Shown in pieces: positions 55,835 to 64,000 of a stretch of 64,000 nt of DNA. A program made the position numbers and the translations under genes. The notes under the pieces are model-generated. The model saw only the letters and a list, made by a program, of their open reading frames with translations, ran no database searches and had not been told where the DNA came from. The stretch's first letter is position 1, and each line of letters starts with the position of its first letter. The DNA lies in NCBI RefSeq assembly GCF_015999545.1, contig NZ_CP065546.1, positions 4,617,076 through 4,681,075 on the forward strand. The letters run 5' to 3'. This DNA is from Lysinibacillus sp. JNUCC-52. GTDB lineage: Bacteria; Bacillota; Bacilli; Bacillales_A; Planococcaceae.

Positions 55835-57244
55835 ATGGGAAAAAATATAATTGAAAAGATTTGGGATAAACATGTTGTTTATCAGGAAGAGGGCAAACCG
55901 GACCTGTTATATATTGATCTTCATTTAATTCATGAAGTAACTTCTCCGCAAGCATTTGAAGGCTTACGCATAAACGGACGTAAAGTGCGTCGTCCTGATT
56001 TAAGCTTTGCAACGATGGATCATAACGTTCCAACGAAAAATTTACCGACGATTAATGACCCTATCGCACGCAATCAAATCGAAACACTTGCGAAAAATGC
56101 GGCTGAATTCGGCATTGAACTTGCTGGTATGGGTCACCCTGATCAAGGTATTGTCCACGTTATTGGACCAGAATTAGGTTTAACACAACCTGGTAAAACA
56201 ATCGTTTGTGGTGATTCGCATACATCTACACATGGTGCATTTGGAGCGATTGCATTTGGTATCGGTACATCTGAAGTAGAACATGTCATGTCCACACAAA
56301 CGTTATGGCAAAACAAGCCTAAAACAATGGAAATCCGTGTTGAAGGAGAACTACCAGTTGGTGTTGCGGCAAAGGATATTATTTTAGCCATCATCTCAAA
56401 ATTCGGCATTGGCGTTGGTACAGGGCATATTGTGGAATTCACTGGAGAGGCAATCCACAAACTGACAATGGAAGAACGAATGACAATCTGTAATATGTCA
56501 ATCGAAGCAGGTGCAAAGGCTGGTCTTGTATCACCAGACCAAATTACAGTAGATTATATTCGTGGCCGTAAATATGCACCACAAGGTGAAAAATTTGAAG
56601 AAGCGACAGCATATTGGCTAAGTTTAGCATCAGATGAGGATGCTACATATGATGAAGTCCGCATTATTAAAGCTGAAGAAATTGAGCCTATAATTACTTG
56701 GGGAACGAATCCTTCAATGGGTTCAGGCGTATCGCAAAATGTCCCGACGCAGGCAGATTATAAGGATGAGTCTGACAAAGCGGCACTTCGTAAAGCACTT
56801 GAATATATGGGCTTAGAAGAAGGGCAGCCATTAACTTCAATCGATATCCAATACGTATTTATCGGCTCATGCACGAACTCACGCTTAAGCGATTTACGTG
56901 CTGCGGCAAATGTTATCCAAGGCCGCAAAGTTCATGATAACGTTACAGCAATCGTTGTGCCAGGTTCCCATTCAACGAAAAAACAAGCTGAGGATGAAGG
57001 GTTGGATAAAATTTTCATTGATGCTGGTTTTGAATGGCGCGAATCAGGTTGCTCGATGTGCTTGGCAATGAATGATGATGTTGTACCTGCTGGTAAACGC
57101 TGTGCATCAACATCAAACCGTAATTTCGAAGGTCGACAAGGGGCAGGCGCGCGCACGCATTTAGTATCACCGCCAATGGCAGCGGCAGCAGCGATTGCAG
57201 GACATTTCGTTGATGTACGGGAATTCGTGAAGGAAACTGTGTAA
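55835..57244 (+). CDS. leuC: 3-isopropylmalate dehydratase large subunit
   Basis: Start is ATG 55835 ([15 protein letters not shown]) with AGGTGA before it; a GTG at 55826 is in frame but overlaps that site. The 469-residue aconitase-family protein has [32 protein letters not shown], and the iron-sulfur Cys residues in [18 protein letters not shown] and [13 protein letters not shown]. With LeuD it isomerises isopropylmalate. The small subunit gene follows after 31 bases. Confidence 0.97.
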   Translation: MGKNIIEKIWDKHVVYQEEGKPDLLYIDLHLIHEVTSPQAFEGLRINGRKVRRPDLSFATMDHNVPTKNLPTINDPIARNQIETLAKNAAEFGIELAGMGHPDQGIVHVIGPELGLTQPGKTIVCGDSHTSTHGAFGAIAFGIGTSEVEHVMSTQTLWQNKPKTMEIRVEGELPVGVAAKDIILAIISKFGIGVGTGHIVEFTGEAIHKLTMEERMTICNMSIEAGAKAGLVSPDQITVDYIRGRKYAPQGEKFEEATAYWLSLASDEDATYDEVRIIKAEEIEPIITWGTNPSMGSGVSQNVPTQADYKDESDKAALRKALEYMGLEEGQPLTSIDIQYVFIGSCTNSRLSDLRAAANVIQGRKVHDNVTAIVVPGSHSTKKQAEDEGLDKIFIDAGFEWRESGCSMCLAMNDDVVPAGKRCASTSNRNFEGRQGAGARTHLVSPPMAAAAAIAGHFVDVREFVKETV

Positions 57245-57275
57245 AAGCTAAATTTACACGGAAGGGATGATTGAA

Positions 57276-57866
57276 ATGGAACCAATTAATATTGTAAATA
57301 GTGTTATTACACCACTTGATCGTAAAAATGTTGATACAGATCAAATTATATCGAAAGAATTTTTAAAACGAATTGAACGTACAGGCTTTGGTCAATACTT
57401 GTTTTATCACTGGCGCTTTGATGCACAAGGAAATGAAGTGCAAGACTTTGTCTTAAATAAAGCTGAATTTAAAAACTCTAAAATTTTAGTTGCTCAAGAT
57501 AATTTTGGTTGTGGCTCTTCTCGTGAGCATGCACCATGGGCCATTTTAGATTATGGCTTTAATGTAATCATTGCACCATCGTTTGCAGACATTTTCCATA
57601 ATAACTGCTTTAAAAATGGTATTTTACCTATTAAGCTAACAGAAGCAGAGTGCGACGAAATTTTAGAAAAAGGTTTAACAAAGCCTTATCATGTTGAAGT
57701 AAATTTAGAAGCACAAACTGTAACGGGCGAAGATGGTAAAGTTTATACATTTACTATCGACTCATATTATAAAGAAACATTATTAAATGGCTGGGATGAA
57801 ATTGCCCTAACAATTAAGTATGAAGATCAAATTGCTGCATATGAAGCGCAGCGTGTAGCCTACTAA
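57276..57866 (+). CDS. leuD: 3-isopropylmalate dehydratase small subunit
   Basis: Start is ATG 57276 (MEPINIVNSVITPLDR), 9 bases after GGAAGGG; an ATG at 57267 is immediately after that site and less likely. The 196-residue protein has KNVDTDQIISKEFLKRI and the aconitase swivel motif VAQDNFGCGSSREHAPWAILDYGF, then PSFADIFHNNCFKNGILP. It is the last gene of the operon, followed by a strong terminator. Confidence 0.96.
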   Translation: MEPINIVNSVITPLDRKNVDTDQIISKEFLKRIERTGFGQYLFYHWRFDAQGNEVQDFVLNKAEFKNSKILVAQDNFGCGSSREHAPWAILDYGFNVIIAPSFADIFHNNCFKNGILPIKLTEAECDEILEKGLTKPYHVEVNLEAQTVTGEDGKVYTFTIDSYYKETLLNGWDEIALTIKYEDQIAAYEAQRVAY

Positions 57867-57879
57867 TTAAATGGTACAG

Positions 57880-57924
57880 ATAAAAAGTGTTAGATTGACT
57901 GCGAGCAATCTAACACTTTTTTTG
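57880..57924 (+). terminator. ilv-leu operon terminator
   Basis: AAAAAGTGTTAGATTG (57882-57897) pairs with CAATCTAACACTTTTT (57906-57921), then T. The same stem ends the lytic transglycosylase gene at 37994. Confidence 0.93.
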
Positions 57925-57960
57925 CTGCAAATATTGCTGTCAGTTATAACGAATATTTGC

Positions 57961-58087
57961 CATCACCGATAAAATTGGTGGAATCGCCGATACATGGCGA
58001 GAAAGAGCCGATAAAGCGAGTAGAATCGCCGATACATGGCAACAAATCGCCGATAAAACGTGTGAAATCGCCGCTACAACGTAACAT
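57961..58087. repeat. Tandem 21-bp repeat array 2 (6 units)
   Basis: Units begin at 57961, 57982, 58003, 58024, 58045 and 58066, exactly 21 bases apart; the conserved part is AATCGCCGATA(A/C)A as in array 1 at 17776. The array lies between the leuD terminator and the ribokinase gene. Confidence 0.93.
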
Positions 58088-58162
58088 TGCTAACAAGTAA
58101 GTCTTTGTCTTTCTATTGTTGACTCTGTAAAATGGTAAGGAAGATTAGAAAGGATGATGCAG

Positions 58163-59044
58163 ATGATAACCGTAATTGGTAGTTTAAATATGGATTTAGT
58201 AATACAAATGACTAATTTTCCTCAGCAAGGAGAAACAGTACTTGGTAAAGCATTTCGAACGAGCCCAGGTGGAAAAGGTGCGAATCAGGCAATAGCCGCT
58301 GCACGTTTAGGCAGTGAAGTAACAATGGTTGGTTGCGTAGGCAATGATGACTTTGGTAATACATTACGAACAGTTTTAGAGCAGGAGCATGTAAATACGA
58401 ATACGCTTATGTCAGCTTCAGAGCCTACGGGTGTAGCTAATATTTTAGTTCATGATCATGATAATCGCATTATTGTTGTACCAGGTGCAAATTATAAGTT
58501 GAATCCGTCCCATTTAGATGCAGTTAAAGACGTGATAGAGCAGAGCAAAATCGTAATTTTACAGCTAGAAATTCCAAAAGAAACGACGGCATATGCATTG
58601 GAATTATGTAAAGATGCTAATGTGCCAGTATTATTAAACCCAGCACCAGCAGCGAATTTTGATATGCAATGGATGGAGGATATCACATATATTACACCGA
58701 ATGAAATAGAGTGTGCCCAGTTATTTGGAGACAATATTGATAGCATACTAGAAAAATATCCGAATAAGATGATTGTTACATTAGGAAGTGATGGCGCGCG
58801 TTACTTTGATGGAGAATATCCTATACATGTGCCTGGCTATATGACAAAAGCAGTAGATACAACAGGAGCAGGCGACACATTTAACGGTGCACTTGCTTAT
58901 GCATTAACAGCGGGGCAATCTTTGGATGAAGCTGTTTATTTTGCAAATATAGCGGCATCACTTTCTGTGGAGAAATTAGGCGCACAAGGCGGTATGCCAA
59001 CACTTAGCCAAGTGTATGCGCGAATGGCGGGTTTTGACGAATAG
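58163..59044 (+). CDS. rbsK: Ribokinase (PfkB family)
   Basis: I prefer ATG 58163 (MITVIGSLNMDLVIQ), 8 bases after AAAGGA; ATG 58154 and 58157 are also in reach. The 293-residue kinase has the sugar-binding GGKGANQAIAAARLGS near residue 37, TPNEIECAQLFG, and the PfkB signature 2 VDTTGAGDTFNGALAYALTAG with the catalytic Asp near residue 247. It phosphorylates ribose, or possibly deoxyribose, to the 5-phosphate. No rbs transporter genes are adjacent, so the exact sugar is inferred from overall resemblance to RbsK. Confidence 0.88.
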   Translation: MITVIGSLNMDLVIQMTNFPQQGETVLGKAFRTSPGGKGANQAIAAARLGSEVTMVGCVGNDDFGNTLRTVLEQEHVNTNTLMSASEPTGVANILVHDHDNRIIVVPGANYKLNPSHLDAVKDVIEQSKIVILQLEIPKETTAYALELCKDANVPVLLNPAPAANFDMQWMEDITYITPNEIECAQLFGDNIDSILEKYPNKMIVTLGSDGARYFDGEYPIHVPGYMTKAVDTTGAGDTFNGALAYALTAGQSLDEAVYFANIAASLSVEKLGAQGGMPTLSQVYARMAGFDE

Positions 59045-59240
59045 AAAAGATGGCACTTAAAATTAAGCTTTTAATGCATTAGTTGTTAGCGAGAAAATTC
59101 TCATTGCAATTACCTATTTGTGCAATAAATAAAGAAAAAAAAGAAAAAATAACTAAGAATTAAATCCTATTTGTGACAACACGAACTAAGTAGTTTGTCC
59201 TTTTTTGTTATTAATTTTCAACTATGTATAAGAATTAGAA

Positions 59241-59263
59241 TAGTTTCATTTATAATGAAACTA
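59241..59263 (+). promoter_or_regulatory. Palindrome with embedded -10 before the dynamin-like gene
   Basis: TAGTTTCAT (59241-59249) and ATGAAACTA (59255-59263) flank TTATA; the middle forms TATAAT (59251-59256). The region has no good -35 at 17 bases. It could be an operator over the promoter of the next gene. Confidence 0.4.
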
Positions 59264-59290
59264 TAGATACATAGGAAAGAGGTTTTGAGG

Positions 59291-61141
59291 ATGACGAATA
59301 TTGACACTACGCCAATCGACTATACAGCCTCAGCGAATAATATTTTGCCACAGTTTGTGGATCGTTTACGTCAACTGCACAGCATTATTGTACAAAATAC
59401 ATATGTAAAAGATACAGCTAAGCACTTAAACCGTATAATCCAAGATGCAAACAACGAAACAATGGTACTTATAGTCGGGAAACAGCGGGTAGGAAAAACA
59501 ACACTTGTGAACGGACTTCTTGGTCGTTCTATTTTACCTGTTAGCGATCAAAATCCGACAGGGGTTAATACGTTTTTACGTTACGGTGAAAATGAGGAAG
59601 TAAAGGCGTATTTCTTAGACGGTATGGTGGCAATATTTGATATGAGTAAGCTAGAATTACTCACTACTGGAGATACTTTTGCATCACAAATTTTACGTGA
59701 ACATTTAGATTATCTAGAAGTATATATAAAACATGATTTATTGAAATCTGTTACAATTATTGACTCTGTGTCTTTAGAAGCAGGTGGGGGAGAAATGGCC
59801 TATTTCTCTGAATCTTTAATAAATCGTGTGGATGAAATTTTCTGGGTGCTACGCTCGCAGTCAATGGCAATCGATGCTGAAATTTTATTAATGGAAGCTT
59901 TAAAAAATAAAGGGGTAGTCCCTCTTTGTATTGTAAATGCAATCGATAAAGATAATAATACAGAGGCGTTTATAAGCGCTGAAAAAGAACGAATTGGTCA
60001 TTTAATTAGCGACTTTGTTCCTGTTTCGGCAGTAGATGCACTTGAAGCACAACGAACTGAAAATAAAGAGTTATGGCATCAAAGTCAATATGATCATTTA
60101 ATTGCGCAAATTCAACGGGTTGCGATGAATAGTGATAAAAAAACGTACGCTATTATTATTCGTTTTTTACAATGGCTAGAACGTTTCCGTTTCGAATTAA
60201 CAGTTATACCACAACGTGATCCATTCCAATCAGCCGTTGAAAATATAGAAAAGGTCGCTGGAGATTCACAATATGAATTTTCACGTTATCAGCGTGATTT
60301 GGCGATTGTACAAGAATACGAACAAGAATATGGACAAGTAGCAAATGTATTCAAAAATGTACAAACGTTGTATCAGCTCTTACAAACGATTTCTCAAAAT
60401 GATTATTTACAAGATGATTACGTAGAACAGTTTACTGAAAAGGCAATAGTCTACCAACAAGCTTTACGTGAATATCGAAATATGCACAACGAATATATGC
60501 GAGAATATGAGCGCTTAGATGCGCAACATAAAAAAATTCATGGCAAAGGACTTATGAAAGCCATCTTTGGCCAACATACCCAAAATGAATTTTTCAAAGA
60601 GCGTGTTTTGCGCTTAAATGAACAGCAAGAAGAATGTGTTTCTCAATATGCGAAAGTACGTGAAGCGGAAGCCTCAATTATGGACGAAATGCAAACAGTT
60701 CAAAGCTATTTGATTGGGTTATCGAAACAGCGTCTAGCTCGAATAGAAAAAAGAGTTAAAGAGCTTAACCAACAACGTGCCAAAGAAAAAAAACAACTAA
60801 AATTATATGCGGCTAAATTAAATGAGTTTTCATGTTTAATTGAAGCACAAGGATTTATTAAAGATAATATCCAACCATTTTTAATGGAGGATAGTATGCC
60901 ACTTCGCATAAAAGATCAACAAATGCTGAAAGAAACAATCGACAGTATTATTGATATAGATTTATCGAAAAATGGCCTACTTGCTAGAAGTCAGATGAAC
61001 AATAAAATGGAAAGTATAGAGATTCCTTTTGAAGTTCACAGTAAATACCCTCTACAAGAATTACGCCTTGCAGAGACGGATGTTAAATCCAACGATATTC
61101 CAGCAATACCAAATAAATTAGAAATTCAATATGAAGCATAG
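59291..61141 (+). CDS. Dynamin-family GTPase-like protein
   Basis: Start is ATG 59291 with AGAGG 8 bases before; TTG 59285 overlaps nothing useful. The 616-residue product has a P-loop IVGKQRVGKTTLVNGLLG at residues 61-78, a G2-like Thr in NPTGVNTFLRY, a G3-like strand VTIIDSVSLEAGG and a G4-like IVNAIDKDNN in place of NKxD, so two nucleotide motifs deviate from the GTPase consensus. Residues about 290-545 are long charged helices, probably coiled coil. No membrane segment is evident. Single gene with its own terminator. It resembles dynamin-like GTPases, but function is unknown. Confidence 0.7.
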   Translation: MTNIDTTPIDYTASANNILPQFVDRLRQLHSIIVQNTYVKDTAKHLNRIIQDANNETMVLIVGKQRVGKTTLVNGLLGRSILPVSDQNPTGVNTFLRYGENEEVKAYFLDGMVAIFDMSKLELLTTGDTFASQILREHLDYLEVYIKHDLLKSVTIIDSVSLEAGGGEMAYFSESLINRVDEIFWVLRSQSMAIDAEILLMEALKNKGVVPLCIVNAIDKDNNTEAFISAEKERIGHLISDFVPVSAVDALEAQRTENKELWHQSQYDHLIAQIQRVAMNSDKKTYAIIIRFLQWLERFRFELTVIPQRDPFQSAVENIEKVAGDSQYEFSRYQRDLAIVQEYEQEYGQVANVFKNVQTLYQLLQTISQNDYLQDDYVEQFTEKAIVYQQALREYRNMHNEYMREYERLDAQHKKIHGKGLMKAIFGQHTQNEFFKERVLRLNEQQEECVSQYAKVREAEASIMDEMQTVQSYLIGLSKQRLARIEKRVKELNQQRAKEKKQLKLYAAKLNEFSCLIEAQGFIKDNIQPFLMEDSMPLRIKDQQMLKETIDSIIDIDLSKNGLLARSQMNNKMESIEIPFEVHSKYPLQELRLAETDVKSNDIPAIPNKLEIQYEA

Positions 61142-61151
61142 TATTTGTTAA

Positions 61152-61198
61152 GTCAAAGTCCTAAAAGTGATGGATTCTTTTAGGGCTTTGTTTTATTT
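61152..61198 (+). terminator. Terminator of dynamin-like gene
   Basis: CAAAGTCCTAAAAG (61154-61167) pairs with CTTTTAGGGCTTTG (61177-61190), then TTTTATTT. Confidence 0.88.
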
Positions 61199-61326
61199 AC
61201 CTATGATTAATTTGAGTATGAAAGGAAACAACTTTAATTTAGCTTGCAGCTTAACTAGATACATCCTATTAACATTCTTCTAATGATGATATAAAATAGG
61301 CATACAAAGATGAAGTGGGTGGTTTT

Positions 61327-62316
61327 TTGGTTTCTTCTAAAGATGTAGCAAGGTTTGCGGGTGTCTCACAGACAACTGTTTCTCGAGTATTAAATACTCC
61401 TGAACTAGTTAAACCGAAAACAATAAAAAAAGTGATGGAGGCAATTGAAGAATTAAACTATATACCAAATGATATTGCAAGATCACTTGTACAACAAAAG
61501 ACAGGGATTATTACGTTAATTTCTGGTCCTTTGCATAATCCCTTTTTTGTTGATACAACAACAGCAATAGTTAATTTTGCTAATGCGAGGGGTTATAAGG
61601 TAAATGTACATTTTGGAACGGAAGAAAATTTACATACAATTTATAATTCCGTATTAGAAACGAAAGTTGATGCGATTATATTATCTTCTATCGGATATAC
61701 AGATCCATTATTTTATAAGCTCGAAAAATTGGATATCCCTTTTATTATGTTTAACCGTAAACATAAAGAAAATAAGCATTTTGTTGAAATTGATAATGAG
61801 GAGGCTGGTTATTTAGCGACTAACCATATGTTGTCTTTGGGGCATAGGGATCTCTGCTGGATTGGTGGACCACATGAAATGAGCACTTTCTATGGAAGGT
61901 ATGAGGGCTTCAAAAGAGCGTTAGCAGAAGCAGAAATAGATGCAAATATCGTGCCAGCATTTTTTACAAATACGAGCAAAGATGATATAAAACGAGTATT
62001 TGAAGAACTATTGATTCTTAACCCAAGACCGTCAGCGATTTGTGCTGCTACAGATGCAATTGCTATTGAAATTCTTAACCAATGTTTGGAGCAGGGATTC
62101 ACTATTCCTAACGATTTTAATGTGATTGGTATTGATAATGTGGAGTTAAGTAAACACCATTCAATATCCTTAACTACAGTGGGCATCGAATCGGAAAAAA
62201 ATCTAGGATTTCTAGCGATTGAAAAATTATTTGATGTAATGGAGAAAAAAAGTGCTTGCATCCAGCAAACTGAATCTGTTAAACTTTTCCCAAGAAACAC
62301 CACAGGTAAAAAATGA
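61327..62316 (+). CDS. LacI-family transcriptional regulator
   Basis: About 329 residues from TTG 61327 with GGTGG before it; GTG 61315 is an alternative. The helix-turn-helix is SSKDVARFAGVSQTTVSRVLNTPELVKPKT, the linker helix TIKKVMEAIEELNYIPNDIARSL, and the periplasmic-binding-type domain starts TGIITLISGPLHNPFF and has GHRDLCWIGGP and IGIDNVELSKHHSISLTTV. It probably represses the aldehyde dehydrogenase gene that follows, through the large inverted repeat at 62351. The effector is unknown. A small hairpin with TATTTTTT (62316-62342) ends its transcript. Confidence 0.92.
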   Translation: MVSSKDVARFAGVSQTTVSRVLNTPELVKPKTIKKVMEAIEELNYIPNDIARSLVQQKTGIITLISGPLHNPFFVDTTTAIVNFANARGYKVNVHFGTEENLHTIYNSVLETKVDAIILSSIGYTDPLFYKLEKLDIPFIMFNRKHKENKHFVEIDNEEAGYLATNHMLSLGHRDLCWIGGPHEMSTFYGRYEGFKRALAEAEIDANIVPAFFTNTSKDDIKRVFEELLILNPRPSAICAATDAIAIEILNQCLEQGFTIPNDFNVIGIDNVELSKHHSISLTTVGIESEKNLGFLAIEKLFDVMEKKSACIQQTESVKLFPRNTTGKK

Positions 62317-62342
62317 ACTGATATATGTCAGTTTATTTTTTA
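62316..62342 (+). terminator. Terminator after LacI gene
   Basis: AACTGATA...TGTCAGTT forms a short stem overlapping the stop codon, followed by TATTTTTT. Confidence 0.6.
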
Positions 62343-62350
62343 CCTCATAA

Positions 62351-62398
62351 ATGGTTACGTATTCATTTCTTTATTTTCTGAAATGAATACGTAACCAT
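62351..62398 (+). promoter_or_regulatory. Long inverted repeat, probable LacI double operator
   Basis: ATGGTTACGTATTCATTTC (62351-62369) and its perfect complement GAAATGAATACGTAACCAT (62380-62398), with a 10-base spacer. Each arm holds TACGTA with a central CG as in LacI-family operators; the centres are 32 bases apart. It lies directly before the dehydrogenase ribosome site. No T-run follows, so termination is unlikely. Confidence 0.6.
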
Positions 62399-62419
62399 AA
62401 AGAAATGGAAGGTGAAGAG

Positions 62420-63841
62420 TTGAAGAAAGAATTATTGATAAACGGCGAATGGCGTATGACTGAGGCGTATACGGATGTGTATGCCCCTTATTCAAAAGAA
62501 TTAATTGCTAAATTCGCTATGGCAAGTAAAGATGACGTGCAAAATGCAATAGAATCTGCACAGCAAGCAACTTCAAAAATGGCAACTTTAACAGCATTCC
62601 AGAGAGCACAAATTTTAGAACAATTATCGAATTTATTTGCAGATTATCGAGAAGAAGCCGCATCAATCATTGCCTTAGAATCAGCGAAGCCACTAAAGTA
62701 TGCAATTGCAGAAATCGACCGAACGATTGAAACATATAAGTTTGCTGCAGAAGAAGCAAAGCGCTTGGCAGGAGAGTTGATTCCGATGGACGCTTCAAAA
62801 GGTGGAGAAGGACGGTTTGGTTATACTCTCCGAGAACCAATTGGGGTTATAGCGGCCATTACACCGTTTAATTTTCCTCAAAATCTTGTCGCACATAAAG
62901 TAGGACCTGCATTAGCAGCAGGAAATACAATTGTTTTAAAACCAGCAACACAAACGGCCCTATCCGCACATTTTTTAGCGAAACTACTAGCTAAAACAGA
63001 TTTGCCAGCAGGTGCTTTTAATTTAGTTACGGGGCAAGGAAAACTCATTGGAGATACGTTTTTAGCCCATCCACAGGTAAAAATGATTACATTTACAGGC
63101 AGTCCTGCAGTAGGAATATCACTTCGTAATCGAGCTGGTTTGAAAAAGGTGACGTTAGAACTTGGCTCCAATGCAGGCGTTATTGTTGATGAAGGTGTTC
63201 AATTAGATAAAATTATGGACCGCATTGTTATGGGAGCGTTTTCAAACCAAGGTCAAGTATGTATTTCACTACAACGAATCTATGTCATGGAAAATGTAAT
63301 TGACCCATTTTTAGAACAATTAACAGCAAAAATTAATCATCTAACCTTAGGGAATCCGCTTCATCCAACGACAGATCTTACAACGATGATTTCAGAAACG
63401 GAGCAACAACGAGCACTTACATGGATTCAAGAAGCCGTGAGGAATGGAGCACAAATCATTACTGGAGGTCGAATTGAAAACAATATTTTATTGCCTACAG
63501 TGCTTTACAATGTATCATCTAATAGCCGTGTGTCATGTGAAGAAATTTTTGCTCCAGTAGTAATCGTCAACACCGTGTCCACAATAGATGAAGCTATTGA
63601 AGCCATAAATGATTCTCATTACGGGTTACAAGCTGGTATTTTTACACCAACTATTGAAACGGCATTTAGAGCATCAAAAAAATTACAAGTAGGTGGTGTC
63701 ATGATTAATGATGTTCCTACATATCGTGTAGATCATATGCCATATGGTGGAGTAAAAGAAAGCGGAACAGGAAGAGAAGGAATTAAATATGCAATAGAAG
63801 AAATGACTGAGATGAAATTAGTTATTTGGAATAACAACTAA
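62420..63841 (+). CDS. Aldehyde dehydrogenase (NAD-dependent)
   Basis: I prefer TTG 62420 (MKKELLINGEWR) with GGAAGGTGA at 62407; ATG 62405 overlaps that site. The roughly 473-residue enzyme has the NAD site ITPFNFPQNLVAHKVGPALAAGNTIVLKPA, the glycine motif FTGSPAVG, the catalytic Glu in LELGSNAG and Cys in FSNQGQVCISLQRI near residue 280, and HYGLQAGIFT and MPYGGVKESGTGREG at the C terminus. The pattern fits the succinate-semialdehyde/lactaldehyde group. It is controlled by the upstream LacI-type gene and followed after 23 bases by a lactonase-like gene. Confidence 0.88.
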   Translation: MKKELLINGEWRMTEAYTDVYAPYSKELIAKFAMASKDDVQNAIESAQQATSKMATLTAFQRAQILEQLSNLFADYREEAASIIALESAKPLKYAIAEIDRTIETYKFAAEEAKRLAGELIPMDASKGGEGRFGYTLREPIGVIAAITPFNFPQNLVAHKVGPALAAGNTIVLKPATQTALSAHFLAKLLAKTDLPAGAFNLVTGQGKLIGDTFLAHPQVKMITFTGSPAVGISLRNRAGLKKVTLELGSNAGVIVDEGVQLDKIMDRIVMGAFSNQGQVCISLQRIYVMENVIDPFLEQLTAKINHLTLGNPLHPTTDLTTMISETEQQRALTWIQEAVRNGAQIITGGRIENNILLPTVLYNVSSNSRVSCEEIFAPVVIVNTVSTIDEAIEAINDSHYGLQAGIFTPTIETAFRASKKLQVGGVMINDVPTYRVDHMPYGGVKESGTGREGIKYAIEEMTEMKLVIWNNN

Positions 63842-63864
63842 TCATGAAATGGGGATGTTTGTAA

Positions 63865-64000
63865 ATGAAGATGATAAATCAGCACGCTAAGCTTTTTGTT
63901 ATGGATAATGGCACGATGCGGATGGATAAAAACTATATGATTGCGATGCATAATCCAGCAACAATCAATCATCCAAATCAACCTAATGAGTTTGTTGAAT
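63865..64000 (+). CDS. Metallo-beta-lactamase-fold N-acyl-homoserine lactonase-like protein, 5' part
   Basis: Only the first 45 codons are in the window (ATG 63865, GGGGATG at 63851 as weak ribosome site). The sequence KLFVMDNGTMRMDKNYMIAM then ATINHPNQPNEFVE resembles the N terminus of AttM/AhlD-type lactonases, in which an N-terminal strand and a loop precede the HxHxDH metal site. The metal site lies outside the window, so this call is tentative. Beside an aldehyde dehydrogenase it suggests lactone breakdown. Confidence 0.5.
   Translation, partial: MKMINQHAKLFVMDNGTMRMDKNYMIAMHNPATINHPNQPNEFVE

Overview
The window is 64 kb of low-GC Firmicute chromosome, and gene content and order fit Lysinibacillus or a close Bacillaceae relative. 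Evidence for this is the rnz ... namA-proC / yqjP-yqjQ block that matches the Bacillus subtilis yqj region, T-box leaders, a CdaS-type diadenylate cyclase, a small YpzG-like sporulation-type gene, strong AGGAGG ribosome sites with frequent GTG/TTG starts, and Bacillaceae-type intergenic palindromes. There is no phage, insertion sequence, CRISPR array, rRNA or tRNA; most of it is ordinary core metabolism.

Layout. (1) 1-8.8 kb: the 3' half of an anaerobic cobalamin operon (cobI end, cobM/cbiF, cbiG, cbiA, sirC, cobA, a nitroreductase, cobO, cbiP and a methyltransferase), mostly overlapping genes closed by a strong terminator. (2) 8.8-14.3 kb: rnz, a small membrane protein, cdaS, then a MarR regulator with a ring-cleaving dioxygenase, a luciferase-like oxidoreductase and an FMN reductase that share a palindromic operator. 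(3) 14.3-17.9 kb: repeats, a frameshifted DUF2332 gene, a LysR regulator, a phosphoesterase and yuzB. (4) 17.9-25.6 kb: namA-proC on the minus strand behind a proline T-box, yqjP-yqjQ, then argGH behind tandem ARG boxes. (5) 25.6-34 kb: small genes, a lipoprotein hydrolase, a Cache-HAMP-GGDEF diguanylate cyclase, repeats, acetyltransferases, a cupin, a Nudix hydrolase and an esterase. (6) 34-37.9 kb: metI-metC, mscL and a lytic transglycosylase. (7) 38-43.2 kb: a sulfonate ABC transporter with two permeases and an FMN-type monooxygenase behind an attenuator-like leader. (8) 43.2-47.2 kb: small stress membrane protein, cysteine hydrolase, a micro-ORF, and an aldolase/lactone-oxidase pair. (9) 47.5-57.9 kb: ilvD, then a T-box followed by ilvBHC-leuABCD. 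(10) 58-64 kb: ribokinase, a dynamin-like GTPase, and a LacI regulator with an aldehyde dehydrogenase and the start of a metallo-beta-lactamase-fold lactonase-like gene.

The signals not explained by ordinary annotation lie between the genes. Two arrays of exact 21-bp period (17.8 and 58.0 kb) share one unit. A roughly 110-bp palindromic repeat family occurs in four copies (14.3, 14.5, 30.7, 30.9 kb). A short GTGCC...AAACAATT repeat abuts or overlaps stop codons and supplies the C-terminal residues of one protein. There are two T-boxes whose specifiers I read as Pro and probably Ile, an unidentified attenuator leader before the sulfonate operon, and a paralogous pair of sigma-G-type small genes, one intact and one decayed. 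I found no clear multi-gene undescribed system; the strongest candidates are these repeats and leaders and the solitary dynamin-like GTPase.
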